Assembly: GCF_003597395.2 (NCBI RefSeq)
Contig: NC_133769.1
Location: 47,101,697 to 47,165,696 of the forward strand
Direction of reading: 5' to 3'
From: Chelonoidis abingdonii
Lineage: Eukaryota > Chordata > Testudines > Testudinidae
DNA: 64,000 bases
Position numbers and translations under genes: made by a program. Positions within the stretch are counted from its first letter, which is position 1; every line of letters starts with the position of its first letter. A model generated the notes under the pieces. That model did not search any database. It saw nothing but the letters and a program-made list of their open reading frames with translations, and was not told where the DNA came from. Below are positions 1-10,497 of the stretch, piece by piece.

Positions 1-1870
1 AAATAACTAAGTATAAGCTATTGTCAACTGCCCTGGTATTGAGCTATCACCAAGAGACTCAACATAACTAACATTCGTTCGCTGGTTTGCTGTCGATGTC
101 ACAACAGAAGTGGTTCTACAGGACATGGATTTTAAAGCCATTTTCAACTCTTGAGATTTGTGAATACAAGGTAAGTCATACATCAAGACAGAAATGAATG
201 ATGGCACCATTTGCCCCTTGTTACATGGTAAAATGCCCCCTCTGTCCCACACCAGTCTCAGTGAGGGGTAGTTGGTTGGACTGGCTGGGATGAAACACAG
301 TGCTCAGAAAGGAGGGGGTAGGCAAGAACACATGCTAGGCCTGAAGTATTTTAGGATGATAGAGTCCATCCGTTGGATGCAGGGACTGACGTTTGACTTC
401 ATAGATCTTAAGGGCTGGACCAGGCAGTGCAGGTGAGGAGTATAACCAAGCTAATGGCTAGAATCCCCAGTGGCTGGTGTCTAGTGCAAATAAAGGCTAA
501 AAGGGCCAGCTCCTAGAAGTAAATGAAATGCAGGGTTTTGCAATTGTACCATGTGCCTATAAGGAGAAGGGGAGACCAGAAGTCTTTGTGGATGAAGGTC
601 CCTCTTGGTCACCTCTGCCCCCCACTTCCAAGGGGGGAGAGTATTCAGATATGAGCCTAGTCCTAGGCTCAAGTTATCAGCCGAGCCTGCCTGAAGTTAT
701 CGGTTATATGGTGAGATCTCTGTAACTCCACATTGGACCCAGTTAAATGCCTGGGATGCAGGAGCAGGGAGTGGTGTATTGTGCCTCTTCCCAGTGTTAA
801 TAAAGTTGTGATCAGCAACTTAATATCCATCCCCATGTCTGTCATTCATGTGCCTGTGTGTCCTGATCAAATTACAGATATCTGCACTTTATTGTACTAG
901 TACTTACTAATAGAAAATAATTTGAAATAACTTTCCATGCCAGACATACATAGCAAGAATTGGACAACTGATTCATAGTGAGATCTAGAGTTTCATCAAC
1001 ATTGTTTTATCAAACTTTTCTAACTTAAAGACTTTGTTGAATAGAATTGAAAACAACATATAAGTATGACTTTGGCTTTTTCTGGAAATGCACCTTATTA
1101 TGGAATATTTTGGCTAACAATTTTTTTATTAACACTGAAGTTTGTGAAATGTATAACATACTCAAAAGAGTGCACTTTAACTCCACCTGAGCAGAATGCT
1201 GAGATACAAGTAAAAACCAGACTGTCAAAAGGTAAAAAACACAGGAGTGTCTGTGGTCAGATATGAAATTAACATTTTGGTTCTGTACTAATGGGATAAT
1301 ATTCTGTTATATCAATGGATCTTTTTCCCCTTGTGAGTTGAAAAAATGTGTAATCTTAAATCTAATTGACCATTTTACACTTTAACTTTAGTGATATGAT
1401 TCTTGAAAGTAGGCATTGGTAGATGTCTGAGTCAGCAGAATATTCAATCAAGATAAAGTTTTAAAATCTCAATAATGAAATAACTTACAATAATTCCAAA
1501 AAATATTAACTATAAAATGGAACAAGAGTTATTCTTTTACTCAAATAAATCATGTTTTCTAAGGTTAATCAGCCAAAACTCCACTGACGTCCCATAGGTG
1601 TTTTATCTGAGTCAGGACTTTAGGTTTTTGTAGATTAACAAAATTTGAAAATTTCATTTCCTTCCTATTTTCTCATGGCCAAATTTTGCAATACTTACTT
1701 GTGATGAATAACACTTACTCAGGTGAGAAGCAGCACTAAACAATGGAATTTTTTGCACAACTAAGTACAACTCCATGTAAGCGGTGAGACTTTTCATGTG
1801 AATAAATACTGCTTAGTGTGATTAAAGTTGTTGAATTTGGCCCTCAGAACAGCAAAATGTAACATTTTAA
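1..1870. other. Unassigned non-coding sequence
   Basis: I see no convincing gene here. The longest minus-strand open stretch (7-252, 81 codons) has no motif I recognise and no paralogue in the window. AATAAA occurs near 490 and 800, but without a recognisable upstream reading frame. The rest is AT-rich and stop-dense in all frames. Confidence 0.5.
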
Positions 1871-2015
1871 GAGCCAGATTTTCAAAAATGCTCAGCACTC
1901 ACAATTAGGGGAAGATTTTCAAAACAGCTCAGTTCCCATGTAGATGCCTAAATGAGGTGGTCACGTTTTCAAAAATGCCTAGAATCTAGCAGCCCCCATT
2001 GTTCTCAACAGAAAT
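1871..2015. repeat. Old dispersed repeat, unclassified
   Basis: This stretch is full of the phrase 'gattttcaaaa' followed by 'gctcag' or 'atgccta', repeated three times at roughly 45-base spacing. A similar vocabulary ('ttttgaaa', 'ggtgcctaaa', 'taggctcc') recurs at 50700-50950, which suggests two decayed members of one interspersed family. I cannot name the family. Confidence 0.35.
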
Positions 2016-2402
2016 CAAATACTTGAGAGACAAGGTGAGTGAGGGAATATTTTTTTATTGAACTAACTTCTATTGATGAGAGAAATAAGCTTTCAAGTCA
2101 CACAGAGCTCTACTTCAGGTCTGGGGAAGGTACTCAGAGTGTCACAGCTAAATACAAGACAAATAGATTGTTTAGCATAAGTAGTGAACACTTATTCTAA
2201 GGGACCATTCAAGGAGGATGGGTGGGGAGGGCGAGTTAAGAGGATTACAGATTGTTGTAATGAGCCATAAATTCAGTGTCTTTATTAAGACCATGATTTT
2301 CAGTGTCTAGCAAAATTATGAATTTAATTTCCCAGATTCGTCTTTTGAAAGTGTTGTGCAGGTTTCCTTTGAAGATGAGGACTTATAGGTCAGATACGAA
2401 GT
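2016..2402 (-). mobile_element. Penelope-like element, 3' part (endonuclease C-terminus and ribozyme-type tail)
   Basis: Read on the minus strand, 2402 to about 2230 encodes a fragment resembling the end of the GIY-YIG endonuclease of Penelope-like retroelements. The visible pieces are FKGNLHNTFKRR, LLDTENHGLNKD and FMAHYNNL, then a stop. Further downstream on the same strand (about 2137-2095) the sequence CTGAAGTAGAGC...CTTGAAAGC resembles the CUGANGA / stem II / GAAA core of a hammerhead ribozyme, which such elements carry in their terminal repeats. A T-rich AATAAA-like tail and the 'gagacaaggtgagtga' terminus follow. The element class is from recall of turtle PLE sequence. The upstream part of the ORF lies on the opposite strand (next entry), so the copy is rearranged and dead. 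Confidence 0.65.
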
Positions 2403-2670
2403 GTTTGAAAGATGGTCTCCCCATTGAGTACGGGTTGTAGTTGTTTGATGATATCCTGTAGGAGTTCCAGCACAGAATGGTAGGTGATCCCCTCCAGAAA
2501 GAAATCTTTCCAGAACTCCCTCTTCTGACCTTCAAACAATCCCCCAACCTCTCCAAGCTCATCATTAGAAGCAAGCTCCCCATAGCCCAGGACACACCAA
2601 CTCAAAGCGACACCAGACCCTACCAGAACAACAGATGCAAAACCTGCAGACATATGAAACATTTTAAATT
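2403..2670 (+). mobile_element. Penelope-like element, inverted upstream fragment
   Basis: On the plus strand this encodes a run resembling the region between RT and the GIY-YIG domain of Penelope-like elements: MVGDPLQKEIFPE, PLLTFKQSPNLSKLIIRSK and the cysteine pair NNRCKTCRH. The GIY-YIG core that should follow is missing, since homology stops near 2665. The adjoining minus-strand fragment (2016-2402) supplies the C-terminal end instead. The two meet head to head near 2402, as expected of an insertion whose 5' portion was inverted during integration. Non-functional. Confidence 0.6.
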
Positions 2671-2829
2671 GCAAATGAAGAGCCCGATCCTGAAACTGGA
2701 TCCATGTAGGAGGGCCCTTTTGCTTTAGAGAAACTTCAGCGAAGTCAACAGGGCTCTACATGGGAACAGGGGGCTGCTCACAGGGATCTTTTGCAGGACT
2801 GGGCCCTTGCAGGAATTCTCAGCAGAAGC

Positions 2830-3200
2830 CAAGGGTTAATATGACATGGAGACTGAATGCAGTTGGGAAAAAATTATCATCCAAAACCCTTTTTTGCCAA
2901 AAAAAATTAATACAGGTTGATTGAAACAATTTGCAAACACCACTTGAATTTGCCTCATTGTTGTGTCTAGAAGAAAACAGAAAAAATCAAAACATTTTGT
3001 TTCAGTATTTTCTAAATGAAATCTTTCATTTTCTGACTTGAAACAACTTTTCATTTCAAATTTTAAAAATCTCAGAAACCAAAATGAAATGTTTCATTTT
3101 GGGTTAAAAAAAATGTTTTGTTTGACCTGAAAAAAAAAATTCTTCACAATTTTTTACTTGGCCAGGGAACCAAAAATCAGCGATTTGCACAGCTCTAAGT
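2830..3200. repeat. AT-rich foldback-like repeat
   Basis: This region is dense in self-complementary motifs such as 'aaatgaaa' and 'tttcattt' ('ctaaatgaaatctttcattttctg', 'aaaatgaaatgtttcattttgg', shown in part). It contains several A- and T-runs and no reading frame. Similar AT-rich text occurs at 42541-42650. It is probably a decayed non-autonomous DNA element. I could not define termini. Confidence 0.4.
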
Positions 3201-3229
3201 CTAAACTAGTTTTTATTTCTGAGGATATA

Positions 3230-5053
3230 CAGTAACTCCTCACTTAACGTTGTAGTTATGTTCCTGAAAAATGCAACTTCAAGTGAAACGATGTTAAACT
3301 AATGCAATTTACCCATAAGATTTAATGTAAATATGGGGTGTTAGGTTCCAAGGACATTTTTTTGCAGCAGGCAAAAGGCATTATATACTGAACAGTACTG
3401 TACTGTACTGTGGTGGGGGTGTGCCCTTGGCTTACCCCTGGGGCTCAGGGCTGGGAGTGCAGGGTCTGGGAGGGAGTTAGGGTGAGGGAGGATGCTCAGG
3501 GCTGGGGGTGTGTGTCATAGTACAATTCCCCACTCTGAACCTTAGCGTCCAAAAGATGGGGTACCAGCATGAATTCCTCTAAGCTCAATTACCAGCTTAG
3601 AACCTGTAGCGCTGCCACCAACCAGGAATTCCAGTGCCTGGTACACTCTGGTCCTCTTTCCCCCTCCCAGACTCTCCTGAGAGAGACAGTAATCCTGACA
3701 CAGAGAGAAATTAGCCTCTCTCTCCCCCTTCCCTCCTTTCTCCCCACCAATTCCCTGGTGAATCCAGACCCAGTCCCCTGGGGTCTCACACCAGAATAAA
3801 AAAACAATCAGGTTCTTAAACAAGAAAAAAACTTTTAATTAAAGAGAGAAAACAGTAAAAATTATCTTTGTAAATTTAAAATGGAATAGGTACAGGGTTT
3901 TTTAGCTATAGGCACTGGGAATACCCTCCCAGCCTAAGTATTCAAGTACAAATTAAAATCCTTTCAGCAAAATACAAATTTGAACTCCTTCCAGCCAAAT
4001 ACACAATTTAAAACTCCTTGCCAAATAACATTTGCAAATAAAGAAACAAACATAAGCCTAACTCGCCTTATCTACCTAGTACTTACTATTTGGAACTCTA
4101 TAAGAACCCTGTATCAGGGAGATTGGAGAGAAACCTGGTTGCACGTCTGGTCCCTCTGAGCCCCCAGAGTGAACAACAACCAAAAAACTAACAGCACACA
4201 CAGAAACTTCCCTCCCTCAAGATTTGAAAGTATCCTGTCCCCTGATTGGTTCTCCGGTCAGGTGACAGCCAGGCCTACTGAACTTGTTAACCTTTATAGT
4301 CAAAGAGATATAAAGTACTTCTGTGCTATTAACTTCTACTATCTGTTTATGACAGTGTGGGAGGAGGCTCAGGGGTGGGAGAGGCAGGAGGTGCAGAGCA
4401 CTTACCTGGGGCAGCCCCTGTTTGGTGCAGGGGGTGTGCAGGTGGCTCTGTGCAGCATGGCACTGCCTCCATGGCCTTGATTCTGGGACCCGTGATTCTG
4501 GCAGCTGCCCCCTCCTCATCAGCAGGCAGGGCCACATGGAAAGCAGGGGCTTTAGGGAGTGCAGAGTCCTGGGCTAAGGTGGCCCCGGGGCCCTGGCCTG
4601 CAGCTCTAAAGCCCCTTTCAGAATGCGGCCCTCCCTGCAAGCACAGGCCGGAGGACTCAGGAGGAGTAGGGGCAGCTGCGCAGCAAGTGGCCGGAGAGAA
4701 GTGGCGCTTTCCACTTCAAAGTCGGCTGGAGAGACGCATTCTGGGTGGCCCTGCCTGTTGGGGGAGAGAGACAGAAGGCAGCTCCCAGAATCGCGAGTTC
4801 CCTGCTCGCTCGCTCCTTCCCTCCCTCCCTCCCTCCCAGAGAGTGCTAAGCACTGCCAAACAGCAGGGATGGAGGGAGGAAGGGAGTGGGAGGAGGCAGA
4901 GAAGAGGACCTTGTGCAACGTGCCCTTGTAAAGTCAGCCAAATGACATTATAAGGGAGCATTACAGAACTTTAAACAAGTATGTTCCGTAATGGAGCAGC
5001 AACGTAACTTCGAAACAACGTTAAGCGGGAGGACGTTAATTGAGGAGTTACTG
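3230..5053. mobile_element. Tigger-like (Tc1/mariner superfamily) non-autonomous DNA transposon, split by an LTR
   Basis: The ends are an inverted repeat. The left end starts CAGTAACTCCTCACTTAACG. The reverse complement of the right end starts CAGTAACTCCTCAATTAACG. More distal similarity (GTTGT, AGTTAYGTT) continues inward with a roughly 16-base offset. Both ends are flanked by TA, the duplication used by Tc1/mariner elements, and CAGT termini fit the Tigger group. The interior is GC-rich (about 4360-4900), with a CCCT-rich simple stretch near 4815-4840, and has no transposase. An 842-bp solo LTR sits inside it (3513-4354), so the net element is about 980 bp. Long plus-strand open stretches in the GC-rich part show no motif and I do not call them genes. 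Confidence 0.7.
3513..4354 (-). mobile_element. Solo LTR of the Gypsy family seen at 10.4-37.5 kb
   Basis: The element begins and ends with TGTCATA...TATGACA. On the minus strand it opens TGTCATAAACAGATAG. It is flanked by a perfect 5-bp target duplication, GTGTG (3508-3512 and 4355-4359). Segments such as 'gaaccttagcgtccaaaa' and the 'gctgccacca' block match the LTRs at 10356 and 45951, with divergence in the middle. No internal region is present, so this is a recombination remnant. It lies inside the Tigger-like transposon and therefore inserted later. Confidence 0.85.
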
Positions 5054-5224
5054 TATCCCCAAAAGTGAGATTTGACTCACATTTGTGGGAAATGGTGCAC
5101 AGTATCAGTGTTGCGTGCCTTTTGTGGATAGAGGTCTTCACTCTTCCTCTATAACTGTTAAAAACTGTTATTTATTAGTTGTAAGATATCTACCATACAA
5201 TTGACAAAACAGATATATGTTTGC

Positions 5225-5400
5225 AATGTTGTAGCCATGTTGCTCCCAAAATATTAGAGACAAGATGGGCGAGGTAATATCTTTTATTGGGCCAGCTTCT
5301 GTTGATGAAAAAGACAAGCCTTCAAGCTACACAGAGCTTTTTGTTGGTCTAGTAAAAGATATTACCCTATACACCTTGCCTCTCTAATGCACATTTATCA
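5225..5400. repeat. Penelope-like terminal fragment with imperfect foldback
   Basis: The text 'attagagacaagatgggcg' near 5258 and 'ggtaatatcttttattggg' near 5282 recur inverted at 5345-5395 ('agtaaaagatattaccctat', 'acaccttgcctctctaat'). The copy is a roughly 45-base imperfect inverted repeat around a ~45-base centre. The centre holds 'gccttcaagctacacagagc', the stem-II side of the hammerhead-like motif also seen at 2095-2137. This is a truncated, self-inverted PLE tail. The class is inferred from recalled turtle PLE tails. Confidence 0.5.
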
Positions 5401-7275
5401 TCTCTCCACTTCCATGAATACTAAAATTATTTTAAAATATATAAAATGAATCATGTTGAATGAGAAATTATTTCTCTTGCCCCAGTTTATCACAAGTCAT
5501 ATATAGGCAGAAGAAATATGCTTTTTTATGTGCCAAAAATGTAGTATTAAAATAAATCTCCATCTTAAAATAAAGTAAAATATCATGGGTGCTATGTGGG
5601 TGAGTGGGAGAGCAGAAGCAAGTCTTAAAACTGTAAATTTGTTTCACAGGGTTGTTACTGAGATTCAGAGCTTTTCACACCGGATAGCCACATCAAATCC
5701 AGGCCAGCCTGAAAATGAAAGAAAGTCATTACCACCCCCTAGCTATTCAGTGGTCTATATGAAAAGAGATTTGTGATTTTGGTCTGGTTCATAGTAGACA
5801 AGTGTCCACATCACAAAAGCTAGTAGCACAAATGGCATGCTTGTTGGCAGTTTCAGCATAAGGGGTAAGGGCTGAATGAGATGGTTTCCCCATCTCAGGG
5901 TTGAGACACCTTTTTTAGAGCAGTCTGTGAAAACCTACCCTGCACTGCCTTGGTCACACTATATCTTCTCTATTGATAGACAGAGGACTTTAATCTCTGG
6001 GATTTTCAAGACAGACTCTTTTAATAGTACCAAAGTGACATTTTTTAAAGAAAAAAACCCTCTACATTTCAACAAGTGATTGCATGATGTCTGAGCTCAT
6101 ATTTTTGTTGATTCATATGTGAGTTTTTATATCCACATTCCTGTGGTGGCAGAAAACACATTTTTATTTTGTGATTGATGCCTTAGTAGAAGGTATGAGA
6201 TACTGCTTGAATAACAAGTGCATATGGCATTTCAGTCATTGTAATATAACAGACAATACAGACATACAGGTTGTTGTCTGTAATGTGGATTAATACACTG
6301 TGGAATTCTGAGGAAAAAATGGTTTGAAGTTACTGTATTTTAGCCATCTTGTTCATGTAATGGGTAAAGAAAATTAGATAATACTATATGTGATTACTTC
6401 CCTTTATCTGCACCTCAGCCTACTCCCCTGCTGATGCACTGGCTAGAACTCAGCCCACTCAAGATACAAGTTTAAAATTATAAAGAGTTACATTTCTGAG
6501 AGAAAAAGAATGGCACATAATTTATTGTTATTTTTAACAAGTATAAACAAACTACAAACAATATTTGAGTGGATTGCGAATATTTCTCATAAACAACTAT
6601 TATGTGACAGTCCTTTGGTGTTTCCACCCAAACTTACACACTTATTAATGTTACAAAATATTGAGGAAATGTGTACCTTGAACTCACACATATACATACA
6701 CTTCCCTTCAACTTTCTCATGGGATGAATCCTTAGCCCTTCTTGCAATTTGTGCTATTGAAAGTATATATGTGTGTTTGCATATCCCCCGAGCAAGGCAG
6801 TAGTTCTAGTCCCCTCTCAACCCTTCTCCAGCTCTTCAGCAACAACAATCAAAGTCTCACAACTATCAGTCGCCTTCTCTGGCTCCCCATGAGATAGGGA
6901 AAACACTGTCTGGATCCAAATGGCCTGGCACAGTCTTTGAGATACAGACGTCACAGGGGACACCTCTGACCCCTGCACGGTTCACCTGCTGAGTTCCCCC
7001 AGGCTGTCTCCAATTTCCCCTATTTATAGCAGCCTCCTTACTGAGCTCTAATTGGCTCAGCCGTAAGATTTTGACTATAAGTGTAGCTTGTCAAGTGGTT
7101 TCCTATATAGCTTCAAAATGGGTACTGAGCACCTTTGGTGACTGATACACACCAGATTCTGGATGTTCCTAATTCCTCCAGCCACCCCTCCAGGGTCTGG
7201 CAAAATTACAGATACAGAGTCCCCAAAATAAAAAGAGGAAATTATGTATCTTCCCCACTGTTTCTTCCCTTATTT
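5401..7275. other. No recognisable gene
   Basis: AT-rich sequence to about 6800, then a more GC-balanced stretch (6800-7270) with no reading frame I can assign. The latter could be an unrecognised LTR or repeat, but I found no inverted termini or target duplication to support that. Confidence 0.4.
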
Positions 7276-8838
7276 ATAGACTCATAGACTCGTAGGTCAG
7301 AAGGGACCAATATGATCATCTAGTCTGACCTCCTGCACAAAGCAGGCCACAGAACCCTACCCATCCACTTTTATAACAACCCCTAACCCATGACTGAGTT
7401 ATTGAAGTCCTCAAAATTGTGGTTTGAAGACCTCAAGCTGCAGAGAATCCACCAGCAAGTGACCCATGCCCCACGCTGCAGAGGAAGGCGAAAAACCTCC
7501 AGGGCCCCTGCCAATCCGCCCTGGAGGAAAATTCCTTCCCAACCCCAAATATGGCGATCAGCTAAACCCTGAGCGTGTGGGCAAGACTCACCAGCCAGCA
7601 CCCAAGAAAGAATTCTCTGCAGTAACTCAGTTCCCATCCCATCCAACATCCCCTCACAGACCATTGAGCAGACTTATCTGCCGATAATCCAAGATCAATT
7701 GCCCAAATTAAACTATCCCATCATAACATCCCCTCCATATACTTATCAAGCTTAGTCTTAAAGCCAGATAAGTCTTTTGCCCCCACTACTTCCCTCGGAA
7801 GGCTGTTCCAGAACTTCACTCCCCTAATGGTTAGAAACCTTCGTCTAATTTCAAGTCTAAACTTCCTAATATCCAGTTTGTACCCATTTGTCCTTGTGCC
7901 TACATTAGTACTAAGCTTAAATAATTCCTCTCCCTCCCTAACGTTAATCCCCCTGATATATTTATATAGAGCAAGCATATCCCCCCGGAGCCTTCTTTTG
8001 GCCAGGCTAAACAAGCCAAGCTCTTTGAGTCTCCTTTCATAAGGCAGATTTTCCATTCCTCGGATCATCCTAGTAGCCCGTCTCTGAACCTGTTCCAGTT
8101 TGAATTCATCCTTCTTAAACATGGGACACCAGAACTGCACACAATATTCCAGGTGGGGTCTCACCAGCGCCGTATATAACGGCACTAACACCTCCTTCTC
8201 CTTGCTGGAAATACCTCGCCTGATGCATCCTAAAACCGCATTTGCTTTTTTAACAGCCATATCACATTGGCGGCTCATAGTCATCCTGCTATCAACCAAT
8301 ACCCCAAGGTCCTTCTCCTCCTCCGTCGCTTCCAACTGATGCGTCCCCAACGTATATCTAAAATTCTTATTATTAATCCCTAAGTGCATGACCTTGCACT
8401 TTTCACTATTATATTTCATCCTATTACTATTACTCCAGTTTACAAGGTGGTCCAGATCTTCCTGAATAGTATCCCGGTCCTTCTCTGTGTTAGCAATACC
8501 CCCCAGCTTTGTGTCATCCGCAAACTTTATTAGCACATTCCCGCTCTTTGTGCCAAGGTCAGTAATAAAAAGGTTAAATAAGATCGGTCCCAAAACCGAT
8601 CCTTGAGGGACTCCACTAGTAACCTCCTTCCAGCCTGACAGTTCACCCTTCAGTACGACCCGCTGGAGTCTCCCCTTTAACCAGTTCCTTATCCACCTTA
8701 CAACTTTCATATTCATCCCCATCTTTTCCAATTTAACTAACAGTTCCCCATGTGGAACCGTGTCAAATGCCTTACTGAAATCGAGGTAAATTAGATCTAC
8801 CGCATTTCCTTTGTCTAAGTAATCTGTCACCTTCTCAG
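7276..8838 (-). mobile_element. CR1 LINE, 3' portion, young
   Basis: On the minus strand this is the 3' end of a CR1 non-LTR retrotransposon: the RT half of ORF2, a ~440-base 3' UTR, and the family's short repeated tail, seen on the plus strand as 'tagactcatagactcgtagg'. The same family appears at 56395-61030 and more degenerately at 51662-52235. The coding part is uninterrupted, so insertion was fairly recent. It breaks at about 8838, and what follows is CR1 5' UTR in the opposite orientation. Confidence 0.92.
7721..8830 (-). CDS. CR1 ORF2 reverse transcriptase, 5'-truncated
   Basis: This is the C-terminal 369 codons of CR1 ORF2, open to its natural stop. RT motifs in order: LDFSKAFDTV (residues 16-25), the SGVPQGSVLGP block (72-82), and the catalytic FADD at 103-106. 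These are followed by thumb and C-terminal sequence (VQRRATRMIRG, PYERRLKELGLF) ending DKYMEGML. The endonuclease domain and the RT fingers are missing because the copy is truncated and inverted near 8838. The first codon is a GTG internal to the ORF, not a real start. Normally the protein nicks DNA and copies CR1 RNA by target-primed reverse transcription. This fragment cannot act alone. Confidence 0.92.
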   Translation of the reverse strand: MTDYLDKGNAVDLIYLDFSKAFDTVPHGELLVKLEKMGMNMKVVRWIRNWLKGRLQRVVLKGELSGWKEVTSGVPQGSVLGPILFNLFITDLGTKSGNVLIKFADDTKLGGIANTEKDRDTIQEDLDHLVNWSNSNRMKYNSEKCKVMHLGINNKNFRYTLGTHQLEATEEEKDLGVLVDSRMTMSRQCDMAVKKANAVLGCIRRGISSKEKEVLVPLYTALVRPHLEYCVQFWCPMFKKDEFKLEQVQRRATRMIRGMENLPYERRLKELGLFSLAKRRLRGDMLALYKYIRGINVREGEELFKLSTNVGTRTNGYKLDIRKFRLEIRRRFLTIRGVKFWNSLPREVVGAKDLSGFKTKLDKYMEGML

Positions 8839-8935
8839 ACAGACAGCTGCAGTGGCACAGGAGCCAGCGAACAGAGCTGCTAACAGGGGAGTTTCAGTGG
8901 GAGTTCTGTTGGAGGAGGACCCCTAATCAGGTAAG
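8839..8935 (+). mobile_element. CR1 5' UTR segment, inverted
   Basis: The plus strand here (cagctgcagtggcacagg through gggagtttcagtgggagtt) matches the 5' UTR of the CR1 copy at 56395-61030, where it lies on the minus strand at about 61010-60940. At 8839 it points opposite to the CR1 3' portion it touches, with its 5'-most end at the junction. That geometry is what twin-primed integration produces. Confidence 0.8.
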
Positions 8936-9453
8936 CCCCGCCCCCAACTCAGGGCTCAGCCTCTCTCCCAGCACACGGCCCCTAGCAGCCTTCACACACA
9001 CTCACTCATACACAAACTCCACAATACAGAACCTTATCCTTTATTCTGCTAACTGCTACAACGCAAGCATCTTAGTTACACTGACACTAGATGATTTCCA
9101 TAATGTTTTGGAAAGATTTTTATAAAATCCAAAACATTCTAATGATGATTACATCTATTAACCTTAATTTCATAATTATATCAATTACACAAATAGATGG
9201 TAATACACAAAGTTTACTGAAATCAACAACTAATTAACACAACAAAAACTATATGAAATGAGCATTAAATCTGTGAGTCGAACACAGGTAGGTATCTATT
9301 CATCTCTCCATGTACATGGGATTGACGTGCAAATCTCCCTTCCTCTCACTCCTTGCACTCCTGAATAGAGCTGTAGGTATCGAAGCACTGATTCAAGAAA
9401 ACATACCTATTCTGGAGAGCACTTAAGCCTGTCTTTACTTTAAATACATTCTC
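8936..9453. other. No recognisable gene
   Basis: GC-rich and CA-rich for the first 100 bases, then AT-rich. I see no frame, repeat boundary or regulatory signature that I could support. Confidence 0.4.
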
Positions 9454-9456
9454 TAA

Positions 9457-9722
9457 GGCCTTGGCTACACTGGCGCTTTACAGTGCTGCAAATTTCTCGC
9501 TCAGGGGTGTGAAAAAAACATCCCCCTGAGCGCTGCAAGATACAGCGCTGTAAAGCATCAGTGTAAAGAGTGCCGCAGCGCTGGGAGCACGGCTCCCAGT
9601 GCTGCAAGCTAAACCCCATCAGGATGTGGAGTACATGCAGCGCTGGGAGAGTTCTCTCTCAGCGGTGGCGCTGCGACCACACTCGTACGCAGCGCTTTGA
9701 AGTTTCAAGTGTAGCCATACCC
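9457..9722. mobile_element. Harbinger-type MITE
   Basis: A 266-bp element with short terminal inverted repeats: GGCCTTGGCTACACT at the left, GGGTATGGCTACACT as the reverse complement of the right end. The flanks are TAA (9454-9456 and 9723-9725), the 3-bp target type of PIF/Harbinger. The interior is rich in CAGCGCT repeats and non-coding. Parts of the same copy recur in both orientations inside the anomalous block (near 26720-26960, 27340-27520, 36000-36250 and 36620-36800). Confidence 0.72.
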
Positions 9723-10355
9723 TAAGTCCCACTGAGGTCAGTCAGCTGGACTTAACACACTCAAGTGGTTTCCTGAATCAGGGCCTAAATCGATAAAGCT
9801 AAATGTAACAATATATCATCCTTAATGTTATTTTGCAGTATCTTAGTGTATCAAGTTACTGAAGAATTGATCCTTCTTTGATCTTCATTGATTTATTTCA
9901 AAAACTCTATTTTCTTATTTTTAATTTATTTTCACCTTATTATAACTAATAGCACACAGGTGAGGACATAAACAACAAACTATTCAAAATTAATTTCACC
10001 TTCATCCATCGCCCAAAACACCATTCAGAAGCCCACTTCCCATGCTACAATCAACATTAGAAAGCTACACTCAACTTCTAGATTAATTAACTTAAATCAT
10101 TTTCTCCCTTTACGTGGCTCTATTTTTCTTCCATCTCTTATTTTTGGCAAAAGGGATACATTCTGAGCATTTATGTGATATTAATATCTCAGTCTGATAA
10201 TGAAATAATTGGTGGGAAAGAACAGAAAAAATATGCTAAAATTCATCAGAATGCTCAGAAACCCCTCTGGCAGCTGAGAGTTTAGTGGTCCTAGATACCA
10301 GAATTATCTGGAGATTTTCATCATGCTCAGAAAAAGTGAATCATCTTGTGGGGGG
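9723..10355. other. Left flank of the Gypsy insertion, apparently single copy
   Basis: Non-coding AT-rich sequence with no repeat signature. It serves as a marker. It reappears in the same orientation at about 27520-28150 and 36800-37368, and reverse-complemented at about 25995-26700 and 35284-36000. Those copies are full of single-base insertions and deletions relative to this one. Confidence 0.75.
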
Positions 10356-10497
10356 TATCATAAGCCTCTGTCCCAAATCTGGACCTTAGCGTCCAAAATC
10401 TGGGTGCTTAGCATGAACCTCCAAGCTTAGTTACCAGCTTGGATCTTATCTCGCTGCCACCAATCAGGATTCTGAGTACCTGATAAACTCTCTACTC
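10356..10497 (-). mobile_element. Gypsy 3' LTR end (genuine left boundary of the provirus)
   Basis: On the plus strand TATCATAAGCC opens the terminus, so the LTR end is TTATGATA where the family has TTATGACA. The text 'ggaccttagcgtccaaaatc', the 'ccagcttggatc' block and 'gctgccaccaatcagga' follow, as in the solo LTRs. A G-run (10350-10355) precedes it. A G-run also follows the opposite LTR at 37553, compatible with a GGGGG target duplication. The LTR is cut short at about 10497, where the sequence switches to a reverse-complemented copy of the right flank. Confidence 0.8.

Noticed and set aside
7..252. 81-codon minus-strand open frame near the window start
   Set aside because: I wondered about a transposase or retrogene fragment, but found no motif, and the frame is not extended on either side.
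4357..4953. 198-codon plus-strand open frame
   Set aside because: It lies in the GC-rich interior of a non-autonomous Tigger-like transposon, has no protein motif, and overlaps open frames on the other strand, which is typical of biased composition.
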